Shown: positions 19,159 through 32,046, counted from the stretch's first letter. The stretch is DNA of 64,000 bases from Phycisphaerae bacterium (GCA_030428945.1 JAUIEC010000015.1:1-64000), one strand, 5' to 3'. The notes: generated from the sequence alone by a model not told the origin. A program made the numbers and translations.

Positions 19159-20052
19159 ATGGACAGTTTCCTGATCGCCGCGAGTGACCCGATCGCCCAC
19201 GTGGTCCAGCACACTTCGGTGGGCATTGGCGAAGGGCTCTGGTCGTTCCCGATCATCAGCAATCACATCATCATGCAAGTGGTCGCCGCGGCGCTGCTGG
19301 TCTGGCTGATCCCGAAGTGGGTCATGCGGCGGGCCGGCGACGACGAGATCAACCGGCTGGTGCCGAAGGGCTGGGGCAACGCGCTCGAGGCGCTCTGCAC
19401 GACGCTCAAGGGTCAGATCTTCGACCCGAACCTCGGCAAGTACTCGAACACGTTCACGCCGTACCTGTGGTCGCTGTTCTTCTTCATCCTGACCTGCAAC
19501 CTGCTGGGCCTGCTGCCGCTGGGCGACTGGTTCTACTTCATTCCCGGGCACCAGATCGGCGGGACCTCGACGGCCAACATCTACGTGACGGCGGCCCTGG
19601 CGATCGTCACGCTGATCATGGTCGGCTACAACGGCTGGGCCCTGCACGGGGTGGAATACGCCAAGCACACCTTCATGGGGCCGTGGTGGATCTCGTGGTT
19701 CATCGCGATCCTTGAAGTGATCGGTTTCCTGGTCAAGCACACCGCCCTGTGCCTGCGACTGTTCGCCAACATGGTCGCCGGGCACATCCTGCTGGCCGTG
19801 CTGCTGGGCTTCATCCAGGCGGCCCACGACAGCGCCGGGCTGACCGGCAGCCTGCCGGTGGCGGTCGCCGTGATCGTGGTCTCGATCGCGATCATGTTTC
19901 TCGAACTGCTCGTGGCGTTTCTGCACGCCTTCATCTTCACGACGCTGACGGCCGTCTTCCTGGGGCAGGCCGTCAACATGCACCACGACGACGATCACGA
20001 GCACGATGCGCATGCGGAGGACAATGCGGGCCCGGTGGGTGCCTCGCATTAG
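19159..20052 (+). CDS. atpB: F1Fo ATP synthase subunit a
   Basis: 297 residues. The membrane half-channel for protons beside the c-ring. Transmembrane helices run through the protein. The key helix reads LVKHTALCLRLFANMVAGH, with the essential Arg of the LRLFANM motif, and is followed by LLAVLLGF and an EL-LVAFLHAFIFTTLTAVFLG helix, as in other bacterial a subunits. The C-terminus is unusually His/Asp-rich (HHDDDHEHDAHAED), which could bind metal or be simple low complexity. The start ATG 19159 follows the AtpI-like gene by 13 bases. Confidence 0.95.
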   Translation: MDSFLIAASDPIAHVVQHTSVGIGEGLWSFPIISNHIIMQVVAAALLVWLIPKWVMRRAGDDEINRLVPKGWGNALEALCTTLKGQIFDPNLGKYSNTFTPYLWSLFFFILTCNLLGLLPLGDWFYFIPGHQIGGTSTANIYVTAALAIVTLIMVGYNGWALHGVEYAKHTFMGPWWISWFIAILEVIGFLVKHTALCLRLFANMVAGHILLAVLLGFIQAAHDSAGLTGSLPVAVAVIVVSIAIMFLELLVAFLHAFIFTTLTAVFLGQAVNMHHDDDHEHDAHAEDNAGPVGASH

Positions 20053-20056
20053 ATGA

Positions 20057-20419
<363 letters not shown>

Positions 20420-20445
20420 TCACAGGTCCCCAGCGGGAGACACCC

Positions 20446-21024
20446 GTGCTACGACACGCATTTTCCGGCGTGCTGTTGGCTGCGGCGATGGCGACCCCGG
20501 TTCTGGCGGCCGAAGGACAGGCGAGCCTGTTCGCCGGCGGGATCGGCAACGCGATCGTGACACTGATCATCTTCGCGGTGGTCGTGTACATCCTCGGCAC
20601 GAAGGCCTGGCCGCCGCTGCTGCGGGCGCTCGACGAGCGCGAGCACTCGATCCGCGGCGCGCTCGAGCAGGCCCGCAAGGAGCGTGAGGAAGCCGAGGCG
20701 CTGCTGGCTGAGTATCGCCAGCAGGTGGCCAAGGCCCGCGAGGAAGCCACGGCGATCGTCGACGAGGGCCGTCGGGACGGCGATGCCGTCCGGGCCCGGT
20801 TGCAGGAAGAGGCCCGCCGCGAGGCGGCCGAAATGCTGGAGCGCGCCAAGCGCGAGATCCAGCTTGCGACCGACGCCGCCAAGGCCGAGATCTTCGACCA
20901 GACTTCGGAACTGGCCGTGCAGGCGGCCGGCGCGATCATCCGCAAGGAGCTCTCGCCGGACGACCACAAGCAACTGGTCAGCGAAGCCCTGGCGCGGATG
21001 AAGCAGCAGGCGAACCTGAACTAG
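20446..21024 (+). CDS. atpF: F1Fo ATP synthase subunit b
   Basis: 192 residues from GTG 20446, 27 bases after atpE. A signal-like N-terminus (VLRHAFSGVLLAAAMATPVLA) precedes the usual single membrane helix (IVTLIIFAVVVYILGTKAW). Then a long, highly charged coiled coil runs to the end (DEREHSIRGALEQARKEREE ... LERAKREIQLATDAAKAE) and forms the peripheral stalk that holds F1. The frame is open further upstream but overlaps atpE, so the GTG is preferred. As in subunit c, the extra leader suggests insertion through a signal-peptide route. Confidence 0.92.
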   Translation: MLRHAFSGVLLAAAMATPVLAAEGQASLFAGGIGNAIVTLIIFAVVVYILGTKAWPPLLRALDEREHSIRGALEQARKEREEAEALLAEYRQQVAKAREEATAIVDEGRRDGDAVRARLQEEARREAAEMLERAKREIQLATDAAKAEIFDQTSELAVQAAGAIIRKELSPDDHKQLVSEALARMKQQANLN

Positions 21025-21056
21025 TCGCCCGGACGGGCGGCGAAGTCGAGTGAGCG

Positions 21057-21641
21057 ATGGCAGACGCAGTCGATCAACAGTTGCCGGTGGCAGAGGTCTA
21101 CGCCCAAGCCCTGTACGAACTGGCGGAAGCATCCGGGCAGATCGAAGCCTACCAGGCCGAACTGGACGAACTGGTCCGGGCCGAGCAGGCCGATCCCGGG
21201 TACGCGGCCTTCATGGCGTCCGGAGCGCTGTCGACCGACAAGCGCGAGGCGGGCCTCGAGAAGATCTTCCGCGGCCGGCTGAGCGATGACGTGCTGAACA
21301 CGCTGCTGGTGATGAACCGGCACGAGCGTTTCGGCCTGACGGCGGCGCTGGCCCGCGCGTTCGAACTGCGGCGTGAGGAGGCCTCGGGCGAGATCGAGGT
21401 GACCGCGATCAGCGCGGTGCCGCTGGACGCGTCGCAGCAGGCGGAGGTGGCCGCGACGGCCCGGCAGTTGTCGGGGCGCGAACCGCTGGTGACCTACCTG
21501 GTGGACGCGGAGATGCTCGGCGGCCTGGTGCTCGAGATCGGGGACATGCGGTACGACAACTCCGTGCGGCGTCACCTGCGGGGGGTGCGGCAGGGACTGA
21601 CCGAGCGCGGCGCCCGCGGCATCGAAGCCGGCGGCGCCTAG
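21057..21641 (+). CDS. atpH: F1Fo ATP synthase subunit delta
   Basis: 194 residues, standard length. The N-terminal six-helix domain (YAQALYELAEASGQIEAYQAE ...) binds alpha. The C-terminal part has the family ending LGGLVLEIGDMRYDNSVRRHL (usually GG...IGD...DgSvr..L). It links the peripheral stalk to F1. Start ATG 21057, 32 bases after atpF. Confidence 0.95.
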   Translation: MADAVDQQLPVAEVYAQALYELAEASGQIEAYQAELDELVRAEQADPGYAAFMASGALSTDKREAGLEKIFRGRLSDDVLNTLLVMNRHERFGLTAALARAFELRREEASGEIEVTAISAVPLDASQQAEVAATARQLSGREPLVTYLVDAEMLGGLVLEIGDMRYDNSVRRHLRGVRQGLTERGARGIEAGGA

Positions 21642-21680
21642 CGGCGTTCTGGAAAGACGGAAGGTATTGGAAGGCAAGCG

Positions 21681-23333
<1,653 letters not shown>

Positions 23334-23348
23334 CGAGAGAGTTGCCTC

Positions 23349-25707
<2,359 letters not shown>

Positions 25708-25740
25708 CCGTTAGCAAGTCGGCAGGTAAGCAGGTAGGCA

Positions 25741-25780
25741 AGTGGGATCGGCCCTTCGCGGGTCGGTCCCACTTTCTTTA
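25741..25780 (+). terminator. Terminator of the ATP synthase operon
   Basis: AGTGGGATCGGCCC (25741-25754), loop TTCGC, GGGTCGGTCCCACT (25760-25773) pair over 14 bases with two wobbles, followed by TTCTTTA. The sequence before it (25710-25740) is AAGCAAGT-type repeat. Confidence 0.8.
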
Positions 25781-25781
25781 A

Positions 25782-26211
25782 GGGAGCGAGGGAGCCAGGG
25801 AGCGAGGGAGCGAGGGAAGACGGGGGGATGGGAGCGAGGGACAGGGAAAAGGGAAAGGGAACAGGGAACAGGGAACAGGGAACAGGGAACAGCGGGGTAG
25901 GGTGCGTCATCGACGCGGCAGTCCGCGACCAATTCGACGCGGACGCTTCAGGCGTCGATGCCGCACCGCTTGGCGATTCCATCCGCCGGTCGACAACCCG
26001 CGCGGAGAAGACACTGCGAAAATCGCAGTGGCACACTCGTAGGGCGGATCTGTACAGGGTGCCCCGATCCTTGAGCACGAGCGCGTCCCACGTGCTCCGG
26101 GTTCCCGGTTCCCGATTCCCTCGCTCCCGTCCCCCCGTCTTTCCTAGCTCCCTCGCTCCCTGGCTCCCTCGCTCCCTTCCCCCGGCTTGCTCCTTCGCTC
26201 CCTTGCTCCCT
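25782..26211. repeat. Composite repeat element A-B-C-A' (first of two)
   Basis: Order: GGGAGCSA array (25782-25818), GGGAACA array (about 25850-25892), dispersed element copy 4 (25897-26034; arms at 25901-25916 and 25952-25967; second hairpin CACTGCG/CGCAGTG at 26012-26030), then a GAGCACG...CGTGCTC hairpin near 26072-26100, then reversed GGGAACA and GGGAGCSA words (26100-26211). The ends are inverted copies of each other. The same order occurs at 27789-28076. It fills the place where atpC would normally stand. No gene is seen. Confidence 0.8.
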
Positions 26212-26222
26212 ACCATTCCCCC

Positions 26223-27368
26223 ATGCCGACGTTTCGGATCGACAATCTCCGGGTGCCCGCGGTTCGCCAGCATCCCGCCACGACGCGCCTGTGGCGCGAG
26301 TGGTGTTTTGTCTGCGTGGTCTGCCGGCGGTTCCGGCTGCTGGGGCTGCTGCTGATCGCGATCATGGTGGTCGGGGCGGCCGCGTTCGTCTGGCTCGAGC
26401 CCGAGAAGCAGCATTCCTTCTCGCGGGCGCTGTACTTCACCTGGAGCCTGATCTTCGGCGAACCGCCCGAGGCGTTTCCGCAGCACTGGCTGCTGCAGAC
26501 GCTGTTCTTCCTTGTGCCGGTCCTGGGCCTGCTGGTGATTCTCGACGGCATCGTCGAGTTCTCGCTGCTGGTCCGCGATCGCAAACGCTCCGAACGGAGC
26601 TGGTGTACCACCATGGCGCAGACGTTCGATGATCACATCGTGCTGGTCGGCCTCGGCCGGCTCGGGTTCCAGGCGTTCCAGATGCTCCGCAAGCTCGGCG
26701 AGCCCGTCGTCGTGCTGGAGCGCTCGCCCGAGAACCAGTTCCTCGAAGAAGTCCGTCGCGACGGTTCGCCCCTGTTCATCGTCGACGGCCGCCGCGAGGC
26801 CGTCCTGCACGACCTGAACATCGAGAAGGCCAAGAGCATCGTGCTGTGCACCACCGACGACCTGGCCAACCTCGAGATCGCGCTCGACGCCCGCAAGATC
26901 AACCCGAAGATCCGGGTCGTCCTGCGGATGTTCGATCAGAACATGGCCGACAAGGTCCGCGGCGGGTTCGACATTCAGATCGCGATGTCCCAGTCGGCCC
27001 TCTCGGCCCCCAGCTTCGCGATGGCGGCCGTTGACGGTTCGATCATCAGCACGCAGGTCGTCGACGACTGCCTGGTGATCATGCAGCGCTGGTTCGTGCG
27101 GCCGAACGGTCCGCTCTTCGGCCGGACGGTCGCGGACGTGCTGCGCGAGTACGGGTTCGGGATCGTCGAGCGGCGTCCGGCGACGGGAGCGCCGCAGTTG
27201 TTTCCGCCGCCGGAGACGCGGCTGGACGACGGCGACGAACTGGTGGTGCAGGGGGCTTACGAGGCGTTGATGAAGCTGCGGAAGCGCAGCGACGAAACCA
27301 AGGTGCGCATTTCGGGGTCCTACGGCGATGGCATCGAGCAACTGCAGCATCATTCGAGCGGGCTCTGA
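26223..27368 (+). CDS. Potassium-channel-like membrane protein with an NAD-binding (TrkA-N/RCK) domain
   Basis: 381 residues. Two transmembrane helices (LLGLLLIAIMVVGAAAFVWL, LFFLVPVLGLLVILDGIVEF) flank a pore-like segment. A RCK domain starts at HIVLVGLGRLGFQAFQ (about 138-152, Rossmann GxGxxG) with VVVLERSPENQF, and a TrkA-C-like end (PLFGRTVADVLREYGFGIV ... DDGDELVVQG) follows. In potassium channels the pore reads TVGYGD. Here it is FTWSLIFGEPPEAFP, so the selectivity filter is not canonical and ion and selectivity are uncertain. The first codons lie inside a repeat end. The next gene overlaps it by 41 bases. Confidence 0.85.
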   Translation: MPTFRIDNLRVPAVRQHPATTRLWREWCFVCVVCRRFRLLGLLLIAIMVVGAAAFVWLEPEKQHSFSRALYFTWSLIFGEPPEAFPQHWLLQTLFFLVPVLGLLVILDGIVEFSLLVRDRKRSERSWCTTMAQTFDDHIVLVGLGRLGFQAFQMLRKLGEPVVVLERSPENQFLEEVRRDGSPLFIVDGRREAVLHDLNIEKAKSIVLCTTDDLANLEIALDARKINPKIRVVLRMFDQNMADKVRGGFDIQIAMSQSALSAPSFAMAAVDGSIISTQVVDDCLVIMQRWFVRPNGPLFGRTVADVLREYGFGIVERRPATGAPQLFPPPETRLDDGDELVVQGAYEALMKLRKRSDETKVRISGSYGDGIEQLQHHSSGL

Positions 27369-27786
27369 GCAGCTTGATCAGCTTGCGGCGCTGCTGGCCG
27401 CCTACCGGGCGTTCTACAGCCAGTCGCTCGAGGTCGAGGAATGCCGGACGTTCCTGTCGCAGCGGCTGGCGGGGCGGCAGAGCGTCATCTTCCTGGCGAC
27501 CTGCGACCAGGCCCCGGCCGGGTTCACGCAGCTCTACCCGAGTTTCTCGACGGTGCGGCTGGCGCGGATCTGGATCCTGAACGACCTGTTCGTCGATCCG
27601 GAGTTCCGGCGTCGCGGCGTCGCGGACGCGCTGCTGGAGGCGGCCGAGTCGTTCGCGCGCGAACAGGGGGCCGCCGGCCTGACGCTGGAGACCGACGTGA
27701 CCAACAGTCCGGCCCAGGCCTTGTACGAACGGCGCGGCTGGGTGCGCGAAACGGGGCGGTATCACTACTCGAAGGCGACGGAGTAG
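27328..27786 (+). CDS. GNAT-family N-acetyltransferase
   Basis: 152 residues. The acetyl-CoA-binding signature is seen in LNDLFVDPEFRRRGVADALLEAAE (motif A, R/Q-x-x-G-x-G/A form RRRGVA). Motif B is seen in LTLETDVTNSPAQALYERRGWVRE. The substrate may be a small amine or a protein N-terminus; it cannot be told. It begins inside the last 41 bases of the channel-like gene, so the two are co-transcribed and perhaps translationally coupled. A composite repeat follows the stop. Confidence 0.9.
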   Translation: MASSNCSIIRAGSEQLDQLAALLAAYRAFYSQSLEVEECRTFLSQRLAGRQSVIFLATCDQAPAGFTQLYPSFSTVRLARIWILNDLFVDPEFRRRGVADALLEAAESFAREQGAAGLTLETDVTNSPAQALYERRGWVRETGRYHYSKATE

Positions 27787-27788
27787 GT

Positions 27789-28076
27789 GGGAGGGAGCGA
27801 GGGAGCCCGGGAGCAAGGGAGCAAGGGAAGACGGGGGACGGGAACAGGGAACAGGGAACAGGGAAAAGGGAACAGGAACCAGCGGCGTAGGGTGCGTCAT
27901 CGACGCGGCAGTCCGCGACCGGTTCGACGCGGACGCTCCAGGCGTCGATGCCGCACCGCGTGGCAATTCCATCCGCCGCCGCGCGGCGAAGACACTCCGC
28001 AAGAGCTCAGGAGCACTGGCACGTGCGCGTCCCACGTGCTCCGGGTTCCCTGTTCCCTCACTCACTTGCTTACGAA
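27789..28076. repeat. Composite repeat element A-B-C (second copy)
   Basis: GGGAGCSA words (27789-27828), GGGAACA words (27840-27880), dispersed element copy 5 (27887-28022; second arm at 27942-27957), then hairpin GCACGTG (28019-28025), loop CGCGTCC, CACGTGC (28033-28039), reversed GGGAACA words, and CACTTGCTTAC at the end. It matches the element at 25782 in order, and in sequence over the central part. Confidence 0.8.
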
Positions 28077-28109
28077 AAGAGAACGGGCGAGCCGTGCTGG
28101 CTCGCCCGT
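28072..28109 (-). terminator. Terminator of the HAF-repeat gene
   Basis: ACGGGCGAGCC (28083-28093), loop GTGCT, GGCTCGCCCGT (28099-28109): a perfect 11-bp stem. On the minus strand it is followed by TCTCTTTTCG. It lies 73 bases past the stop of the gene at 28182. Confidence 0.85.
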
Positions 28110-28181
28110 CCGGTCTGGGAACCCGGTCAGTACGATTCGCGTGGGGAGCGGTCTGCGGACGCGCTTCCCCGTTCCCTTATG

Positions 28182-29684
28182 CTAGTTCCGCCGCCGCATC
28201 AGGCTGAGCCCGAAGATCGTCAGCGGGAGGAACGCCAGGCCGCCGGCTCCGCACATCATCGGGACGACTTCGCCGTCGGCCGTGTCGTCGCCGACGTCGG
28301 TGCCGCTGTCGCTGGCCGCGTTGCCCGCATCGGTCAGCAGGGGGACGCCACCGAACAGGCCGCCGCCCGAGCCGCTCGCGCCGCCGCTGCCGACGGACGT
28401 GCTGCCGTCGCCGGTGTCGATGCCGTTCTGGGCCGCGATGATCGCGTCCGCCTCGTCGACCTCATCCTGCGTCGCGATCCGCAGGAAGAACCCGGCGTCG
28501 GACTGGCCGCTGCCCTGGTTGACGGTGCCCCACCCGGCGATCTGGCCGCTGTTGTTGATGTCGCGCGCTTCGGCCATCGTGATGGCCGGCGAAGCGGTCG
28601 GCAGCAGCATCTCGTTCAGGTCGAAGATCTCGCCGTTGACCCACATGACGGCCCGGCGCTCGCCGTTCTCGTCTTCGGCCCAGCCGACGATGTCGCCGTC
28701 ATCGTTGATGCCCGAGGCGCTGCTGTTCTCGCCGCCGAGCGTGCCGAGGTCGATCATCACGCCCGACTGCCAGAGGAACGCGTGCGTGTCGCCGTCGGCC
28801 GTCGAGGCTTCGCCGACGATCTGGCCGGCGTTGTTGATCCCGCGGCCCCAACTGTTCGTGCCGCCGAGCGTGCCGAGGTCTTCCATCAGGGCGTTGCCGC
28901 CGCTGCCGTCATCCTGGAACCAGGCGCCGCCCGAAGGAACCACGCGGAAGGCGTGGAAGGCCGCCTCGCCGCCGTTGTTGACCGGGTCGACGTAGGAGTA
29001 GCCGGTGACGATTCCGCTGTCATTGACCGCGGTGGCGCTGCTGACCGTCGCGTTGCCGTCGATCGTGCCGAGGTCACCGTCCTCGACCAGCGACCACGAG
29101 CCGCTGCCGGCCGTGACGATGAAGGCGTGGATCGCGCCGCCCGGGAAGTCGGCCCAGCCGACCACGTGGTTGGCGTTGCTGATCGCGATCGCGGCACTGT
29201 CGTGCTCCGAGCACAGGTTGCCGAAGCTGAGCAGGCGCGTCAGGGCGTCGCCGGGGTACGGCGTGCCGAGATCCGACAGGACGGCCGGCTGCAGGATGTA
29301 GCCGTTGGTGACGGTGGTCGTGAAGTCGAGGCACTCGATCACGTCCCGGGCGGTCCCGACGATCTGCCCGGCGTTGGAGATCGCGTAGGCTTCGCTGTAG
29401 TCCGCGTCGAACAGCGTCGGGTGCAGCAGCTCGAAGTGCACGGTGCCGTGCAGATCCGAGAACGTGCCGTTGAGCCACTGCGACGAGTGGGTCGTCTCCC
29501 CGGTGCTGCTCCAGCCGACCATCTGGCCGGTCTCGTTGATGCCGTATACGCGGGCGAGGGAACCGCCGTCGGTTTCCAACTCGCGAATGACGTATGTTTC
29601 CGCCGCGATCTGCGGAACGGCAACCATGCCGACCGTGACGGCGGCGGTGATCAGACTTGCCCGGCGAACGTTGGCACGATGCAT
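28182..29684 (-). CDS. Secreted HAF-repeat protein with a CGxG C-terminal membrane tail
   Basis: 500 residues from the ATG at 29682-29684, behind GAGGGA. A signal peptide (SLITAAVTVGMVAVPQIAA) is followed by about seven to eight repeats of the HAF kind, GINxxGQIVGxS with DLGTLGG between them (DLGTLGGTNSWGRGINNAGQ, DLGTLGGENSSASGINDDG). These form beta-propeller-like exoproteins of unknown role. After a Ser/Gly-rich linker the protein ends in VPMMCGAGGLAFLPLTIFGLSLMRRRN: a Cys-Gly motif, a hydrophobic helix and arginines. That is the layout of a sorting tail, but it is neither PEP-CTERM nor a standard lipobox. Confidence 0.85.
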   Translation of the reverse strand: MHRANVRRASLITAAVTVGMVAVPQIAAETYVIRELETDGGSLARVYGINETGQMVGWSSTGETTHSSQWLNGTFSDLHGTVHFELLHPTLFDADYSEAYAISNAGQIVGTARDVIECLDFTTTVTNGYILQPAVLSDLGTPYPGDALTRLLSFGNLCSEHDSAAIAISNANHVVGWADFPGGAIHAFIVTAGSGSWSLVEDGDLGTIDGNATVSSATAVNDSGIVTGYSYVDPVNNGGEAAFHAFRVVPSGGAWFQDDGSGGNALMEDLGTLGGTNSWGRGINNAGQIVGEASTADGDTHAFLWQSGVMIDLGTLGGENSSASGINDDGDIVGWAEDENGERRAVMWVNGEIFDLNEMLLPTASPAITMAEARDINNSGQIAGWGTVNQGSGQSDAGFFLRIATQDEVDEADAIIAAQNGIDTGDGSTSVGSGGASGSGGGLFGGVPLLTDAGNAASDSGTDVGDDTADGEVVPMMCGAGGLAFLPLTIFGLSLMRRRN

Positions 29685-30008
29685 TTGGCTGTCCCTCAGT
29701 CGATTGTGGTCCGGCGAGGCGCAGCGTCCGGCGCGGCGCTCGGCGTCAGTGGCATCGTCAATCCGGCGGGAACGCTTCAACCCCAATGCCCCGGCCGACA
29801 ATCGCAACGCAACGCCCGCTCCAGAGCGACTATGCAATATCTGCCGGCCCGGTGACCACCGCCGAGGCGCGAAGTTCGCGGAATCGCCCCCTGCACGCGC
29901 CGCGGCCACCCATTCCCGGACGCGGACCGGCCCCCGCACAACCCGACACGGTCGCACGTCGGCCACGCCCATGCCGGGCGCGGCCGGGATTCTGCCCGTG
30001 GCGCGGGC
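29685..30008. other. Intergenic stretch, nothing recognised
   Basis: 324 bases between the HAF-repeat gene (start) and the sugar-binding-like lipoprotein gene (stop), both on the minus strand. Frames here are Arg/Pro/Ala-rich shadows. No hairpin with a T tract and no promoter pair of acceptable spacing was found. Confidence 0.6.
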
Positions 30009-31019
30009 TCAGGGGGCTGATAAGTGGCCGGTCTCGGCCAGGGGGCCCGGGGCGGCACCGATCGCCGCGGAGTAGCGTTCGATGAAGTCGTCGAGGTTGT
30101 CGACCGTGACCAGCTCGGTCGGCAGGACATCGAACAGCGGGGCGTTACGGCTGCGGGTCGCCGCGGCAATCGCCAGGGCGGCGACCTTGTGGCCGCCAAG
30201 TCCGTCGAGTCCGCCGACGACGGCCGGAGCCTGTCCGAACCGGACCCAGCGCCAGGTCGAGGGGACCGCGGTCAGCAGCGCCACGCGGCAGGGCAGTTGC
30301 TGGATTCGTTCGTAGGGTGTCTCGGTCCACGAGCGGTTGGTCAGGCTGACGATCAGGCCGGCATGCGGATATTCCTGCAGCAGTTGTTCGGCCACCTGCA
30401 AGGGCGGCAGGTCGCGTTCGTAGGCGTCGGCCGCGGCAAGCTGCGTGACCGAGAAGGCCTTGGAGGCGGTCCCTCGGAACCGGTGATAGATTTCCTCGTC
30501 AAACGCACTGTCCGAGCGGTTGTGGACCAGGACGTAGCTGCGGCGGGGGGCCACGATTTCCGGGAGGGCCCGGGCGAGGGCCTCGGCCCCGTCGAGTCGT
30601 TGTACCTGGACGTGTCCGTAGATGCCTTCGATCGGGACGCGGTTGCCGTAGGTCAGGACGGGGATGCCCGAGTGCAGCAGGGCTTCAGCGACCGGCCTGG
30701 CCCGCGGTCCGTGCCAGACGCCGAGTACGACGGCGTGCGGCTGCCGGTCGGTGCCGATGCCGAGGGCCCCCTCGAGGTCCGCCTGGTAGGCGTCGCTGGA
30801 GATTTCGCGAATCTGGATCTGCCCGCGGGTGCTGATGTACCGGCGGGCGCCGGCCACGACGAACTCCCATTCGGGGGTCGGGGTCACGGGGGGCAGGAAG
30901 GCGAGGCGGAGCCCGTCCTCGGGAAAGGTCGGTTCGAGCGGATCCCGGGCCTCGCAGCCGCCGGTCGGGCCGCACAGCAGGACCAGGGCGACGGCGATGA
31001 GCAGGTTTCTCAGGATCAT
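30009..31019 (-). CDS. Lipoprotein resembling periplasmic sugar-binding proteins
   Basis: 336 residues from the ATG at 31017-31019. The signal peptide MILRNLLIAVALVLL leads to a lipobox-like PTGGC. The mature part looks like a type I periplasmic-binding fold: LRLAFLPPVTPTPEWEFVVAGARRY, IREISSDAYQADLEGALGI, AVVLGVWHGPRARPVAEAL, GIPVLTYGNRVP, then LPEIVAPRRSYVLVHNRSDS and GLIVSLTNRSW, as in ribose/LacI-type proteins. No ABC transporter gene is adjacent, so it may be a sensor or an orphan binding protein. It diverges from the next gene over an 82-base shared promoter region. Confidence 0.75.
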   Translation of the reverse strand: MILRNLLIAVALVLLCGPTGGCEARDPLEPTFPEDGLRLAFLPPVTPTPEWEFVVAGARRYISTRGQIQIREISSDAYQADLEGALGIGTDRQPHAVVLGVWHGPRARPVAEALLHSGIPVLTYGNRVPIEGIYGHVQVQRLDGAEALARALPEIVAPRRSYVLVHNRSDSAFDEEIYHRFRGTASKAFSVTQLAAADAYERDLPPLQVAEQLLQEYPHAGLIVSLTNRSWTETPYERIQQLPCRVALLTAVPSTWRWVRFGQAPAVVGGLDGLGGHKVAALAIAAATRSRNAPLFDVLPTELVTVDNLDDFIERYSAAIGAAPGPLAETGHLSAP

Positions 31020-31051
31020 TTCAGCTTGCTCCCCGGGACATTCCGATTTGA

Positions 31052-31079
31052 GGTATACTGTTTCTGACTGCGATGTCGA
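31052..31079 (-). promoter_or_regulatory. Promoter region shared by divergent genes
   Basis: On the minus strand TCGACA (31074-31079, 5 of 6), 16 bases, TATACC (31052-31057). On the plus strand TATACT (31054-31059) overlaps it and could serve the gene at 31102, though without a good -35 box. Confidence 0.4.
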
Positions 31080-31101
31080 GTTCGCATGGTGAGGAATCGG
31101 T

Positions 31102-31896
31102 ATGCTTCGGTTCGGATTGACGATCACGGCGGGCCTGCTGGCGATGGCGGGAGCCGCTTTTGCGCAGGTTGAGACCGGCCTGGAAGACCAGACGCCGGCC
31201 GAGAATGTCACCGGCGGCGCGGTCCGCGGGCGGGCCCCGGGCCTGATCGTGAACACGGCCCGGGCGGCCCATTCCCAGCGGGCGGCCGAGCGCCTCGCGG
31301 CCCAGCGGGCGGGCGACACGTCGGTCCTGGCTCCGGAAGAGGTGGCGACCGCGTTCAGCAGCGGCTCGAATGGCGGCCTGACCGACCTGGTCGGGGACCT
31401 GCTGGGCGGCGTGACGGGGCTTGACCTCGGCGGCCTGCTGGGCGGTCTGACCGGCAACACCGGGACGACGACCGGAACCGGGACGGGCACGACCGGCGAG
31501 GCAACCGGCGGGACCGGCAACATTCCCTCGAACATCACGCCGGAGGCGATCGCTCTGCTGGAGGCCAACGGGTTCGACGTCAACGAACTGTTCGCGCAGA
31601 CGCGCGAGACGCCGGAAGTGAAGCAGGTGACGCAGGATGCGACCACCGAGGAACCGCGGTTCATGGTCCGCTGGGCGGATTCGATCCTCAGCCAGATGTT
31701 CTTCGCGCTGACGACGACGCTGAACTCGTCGCTGTTCGTCGATTTCCTGGTGGATGCGATTACGCCGGAAGGCACGTCGACGACCGACGACGGCACGGCG
31801 TCTGATAATGACGGAACGGACGGCACGCCGGTGGATGTCGATCGCGATCCGAACTCGATCGTGCTGTGGCCCCGGGCGCTGCCGGCCCTGGCCTGA
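31102..31896 (+). CDS. Secreted protein of unknown function with a Thr/Gly-rich linker
   Basis: 264 residues. The signal peptide MLRFGLTITAGLLAMAGAAFA is cleaved before QVETG. A region rich in Gly, Leu and Asp (LTDLVGDLLGGVTGLDLGGLLGGLTG) and a Thr/Gly-rich linker (TGTTTGTGTGTTGEATGGTG) precede a helical part (SNITPEAIALLEANGFDVNELFAQ, WADSILSQMFFALTTTLN). It ends in an acidic Asp/Thr stretch. No family is recognised. Exported; its small size and linker suggest an envelope or matrix component. Confidence 0.75.
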   Translation: MLRFGLTITAGLLAMAGAAFAQVETGLEDQTPAENVTGGAVRGRAPGLIVNTARAAHSQRAAERLAAQRAGDTSVLAPEEVATAFSSGSNGGLTDLVGDLLGGVTGLDLGGLLGGLTGNTGTTTGTGTGTTGEATGGTGNIPSNITPEAIALLEANGFDVNELFAQTRETPEVKQVTQDATTEEPRFMVRWADSILSQMFFALTTTLNSSLFVDFLVDAITPEGTSTTDDGTASDNDGTDGTPVDVDRDPNSIVLWPRALPALA

Positions 31897-31944
31897 ACCC
31901 GCTGATCATCACTGCCGCGCGTTCGCGCCCCCGACCGGTCGCCA

Positions 31945-31973
31945 TTGACACCGGATCGGGGCCCGCATATCAT
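31945..31973 (+). promoter_or_regulatory. Strong housekeeping promoter of the H1-like/DksA gene
   Basis: TTGACA (31945-31950, 6 of 6), 17 bases, TATCAT (31968-31973, 5 of 6). The transcript would begin near 31980, 67 bases before the GTG start. Confidence 0.8.
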
Positions 31974-32046
31974 CCCGGCTCCCAATTGGCCTAAAGTCGT
32001 ATTGTCTTGTGTTTTCAGGACTTAACGACTCTCAAGGAGCTCGGGC

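Noticed and set aside
25708..26222. A hidden atpC after atpD
   Set aside because: All six frames were read. The sequence is terminator and repeats, and no frame resembles the epsilon beta-barrel.
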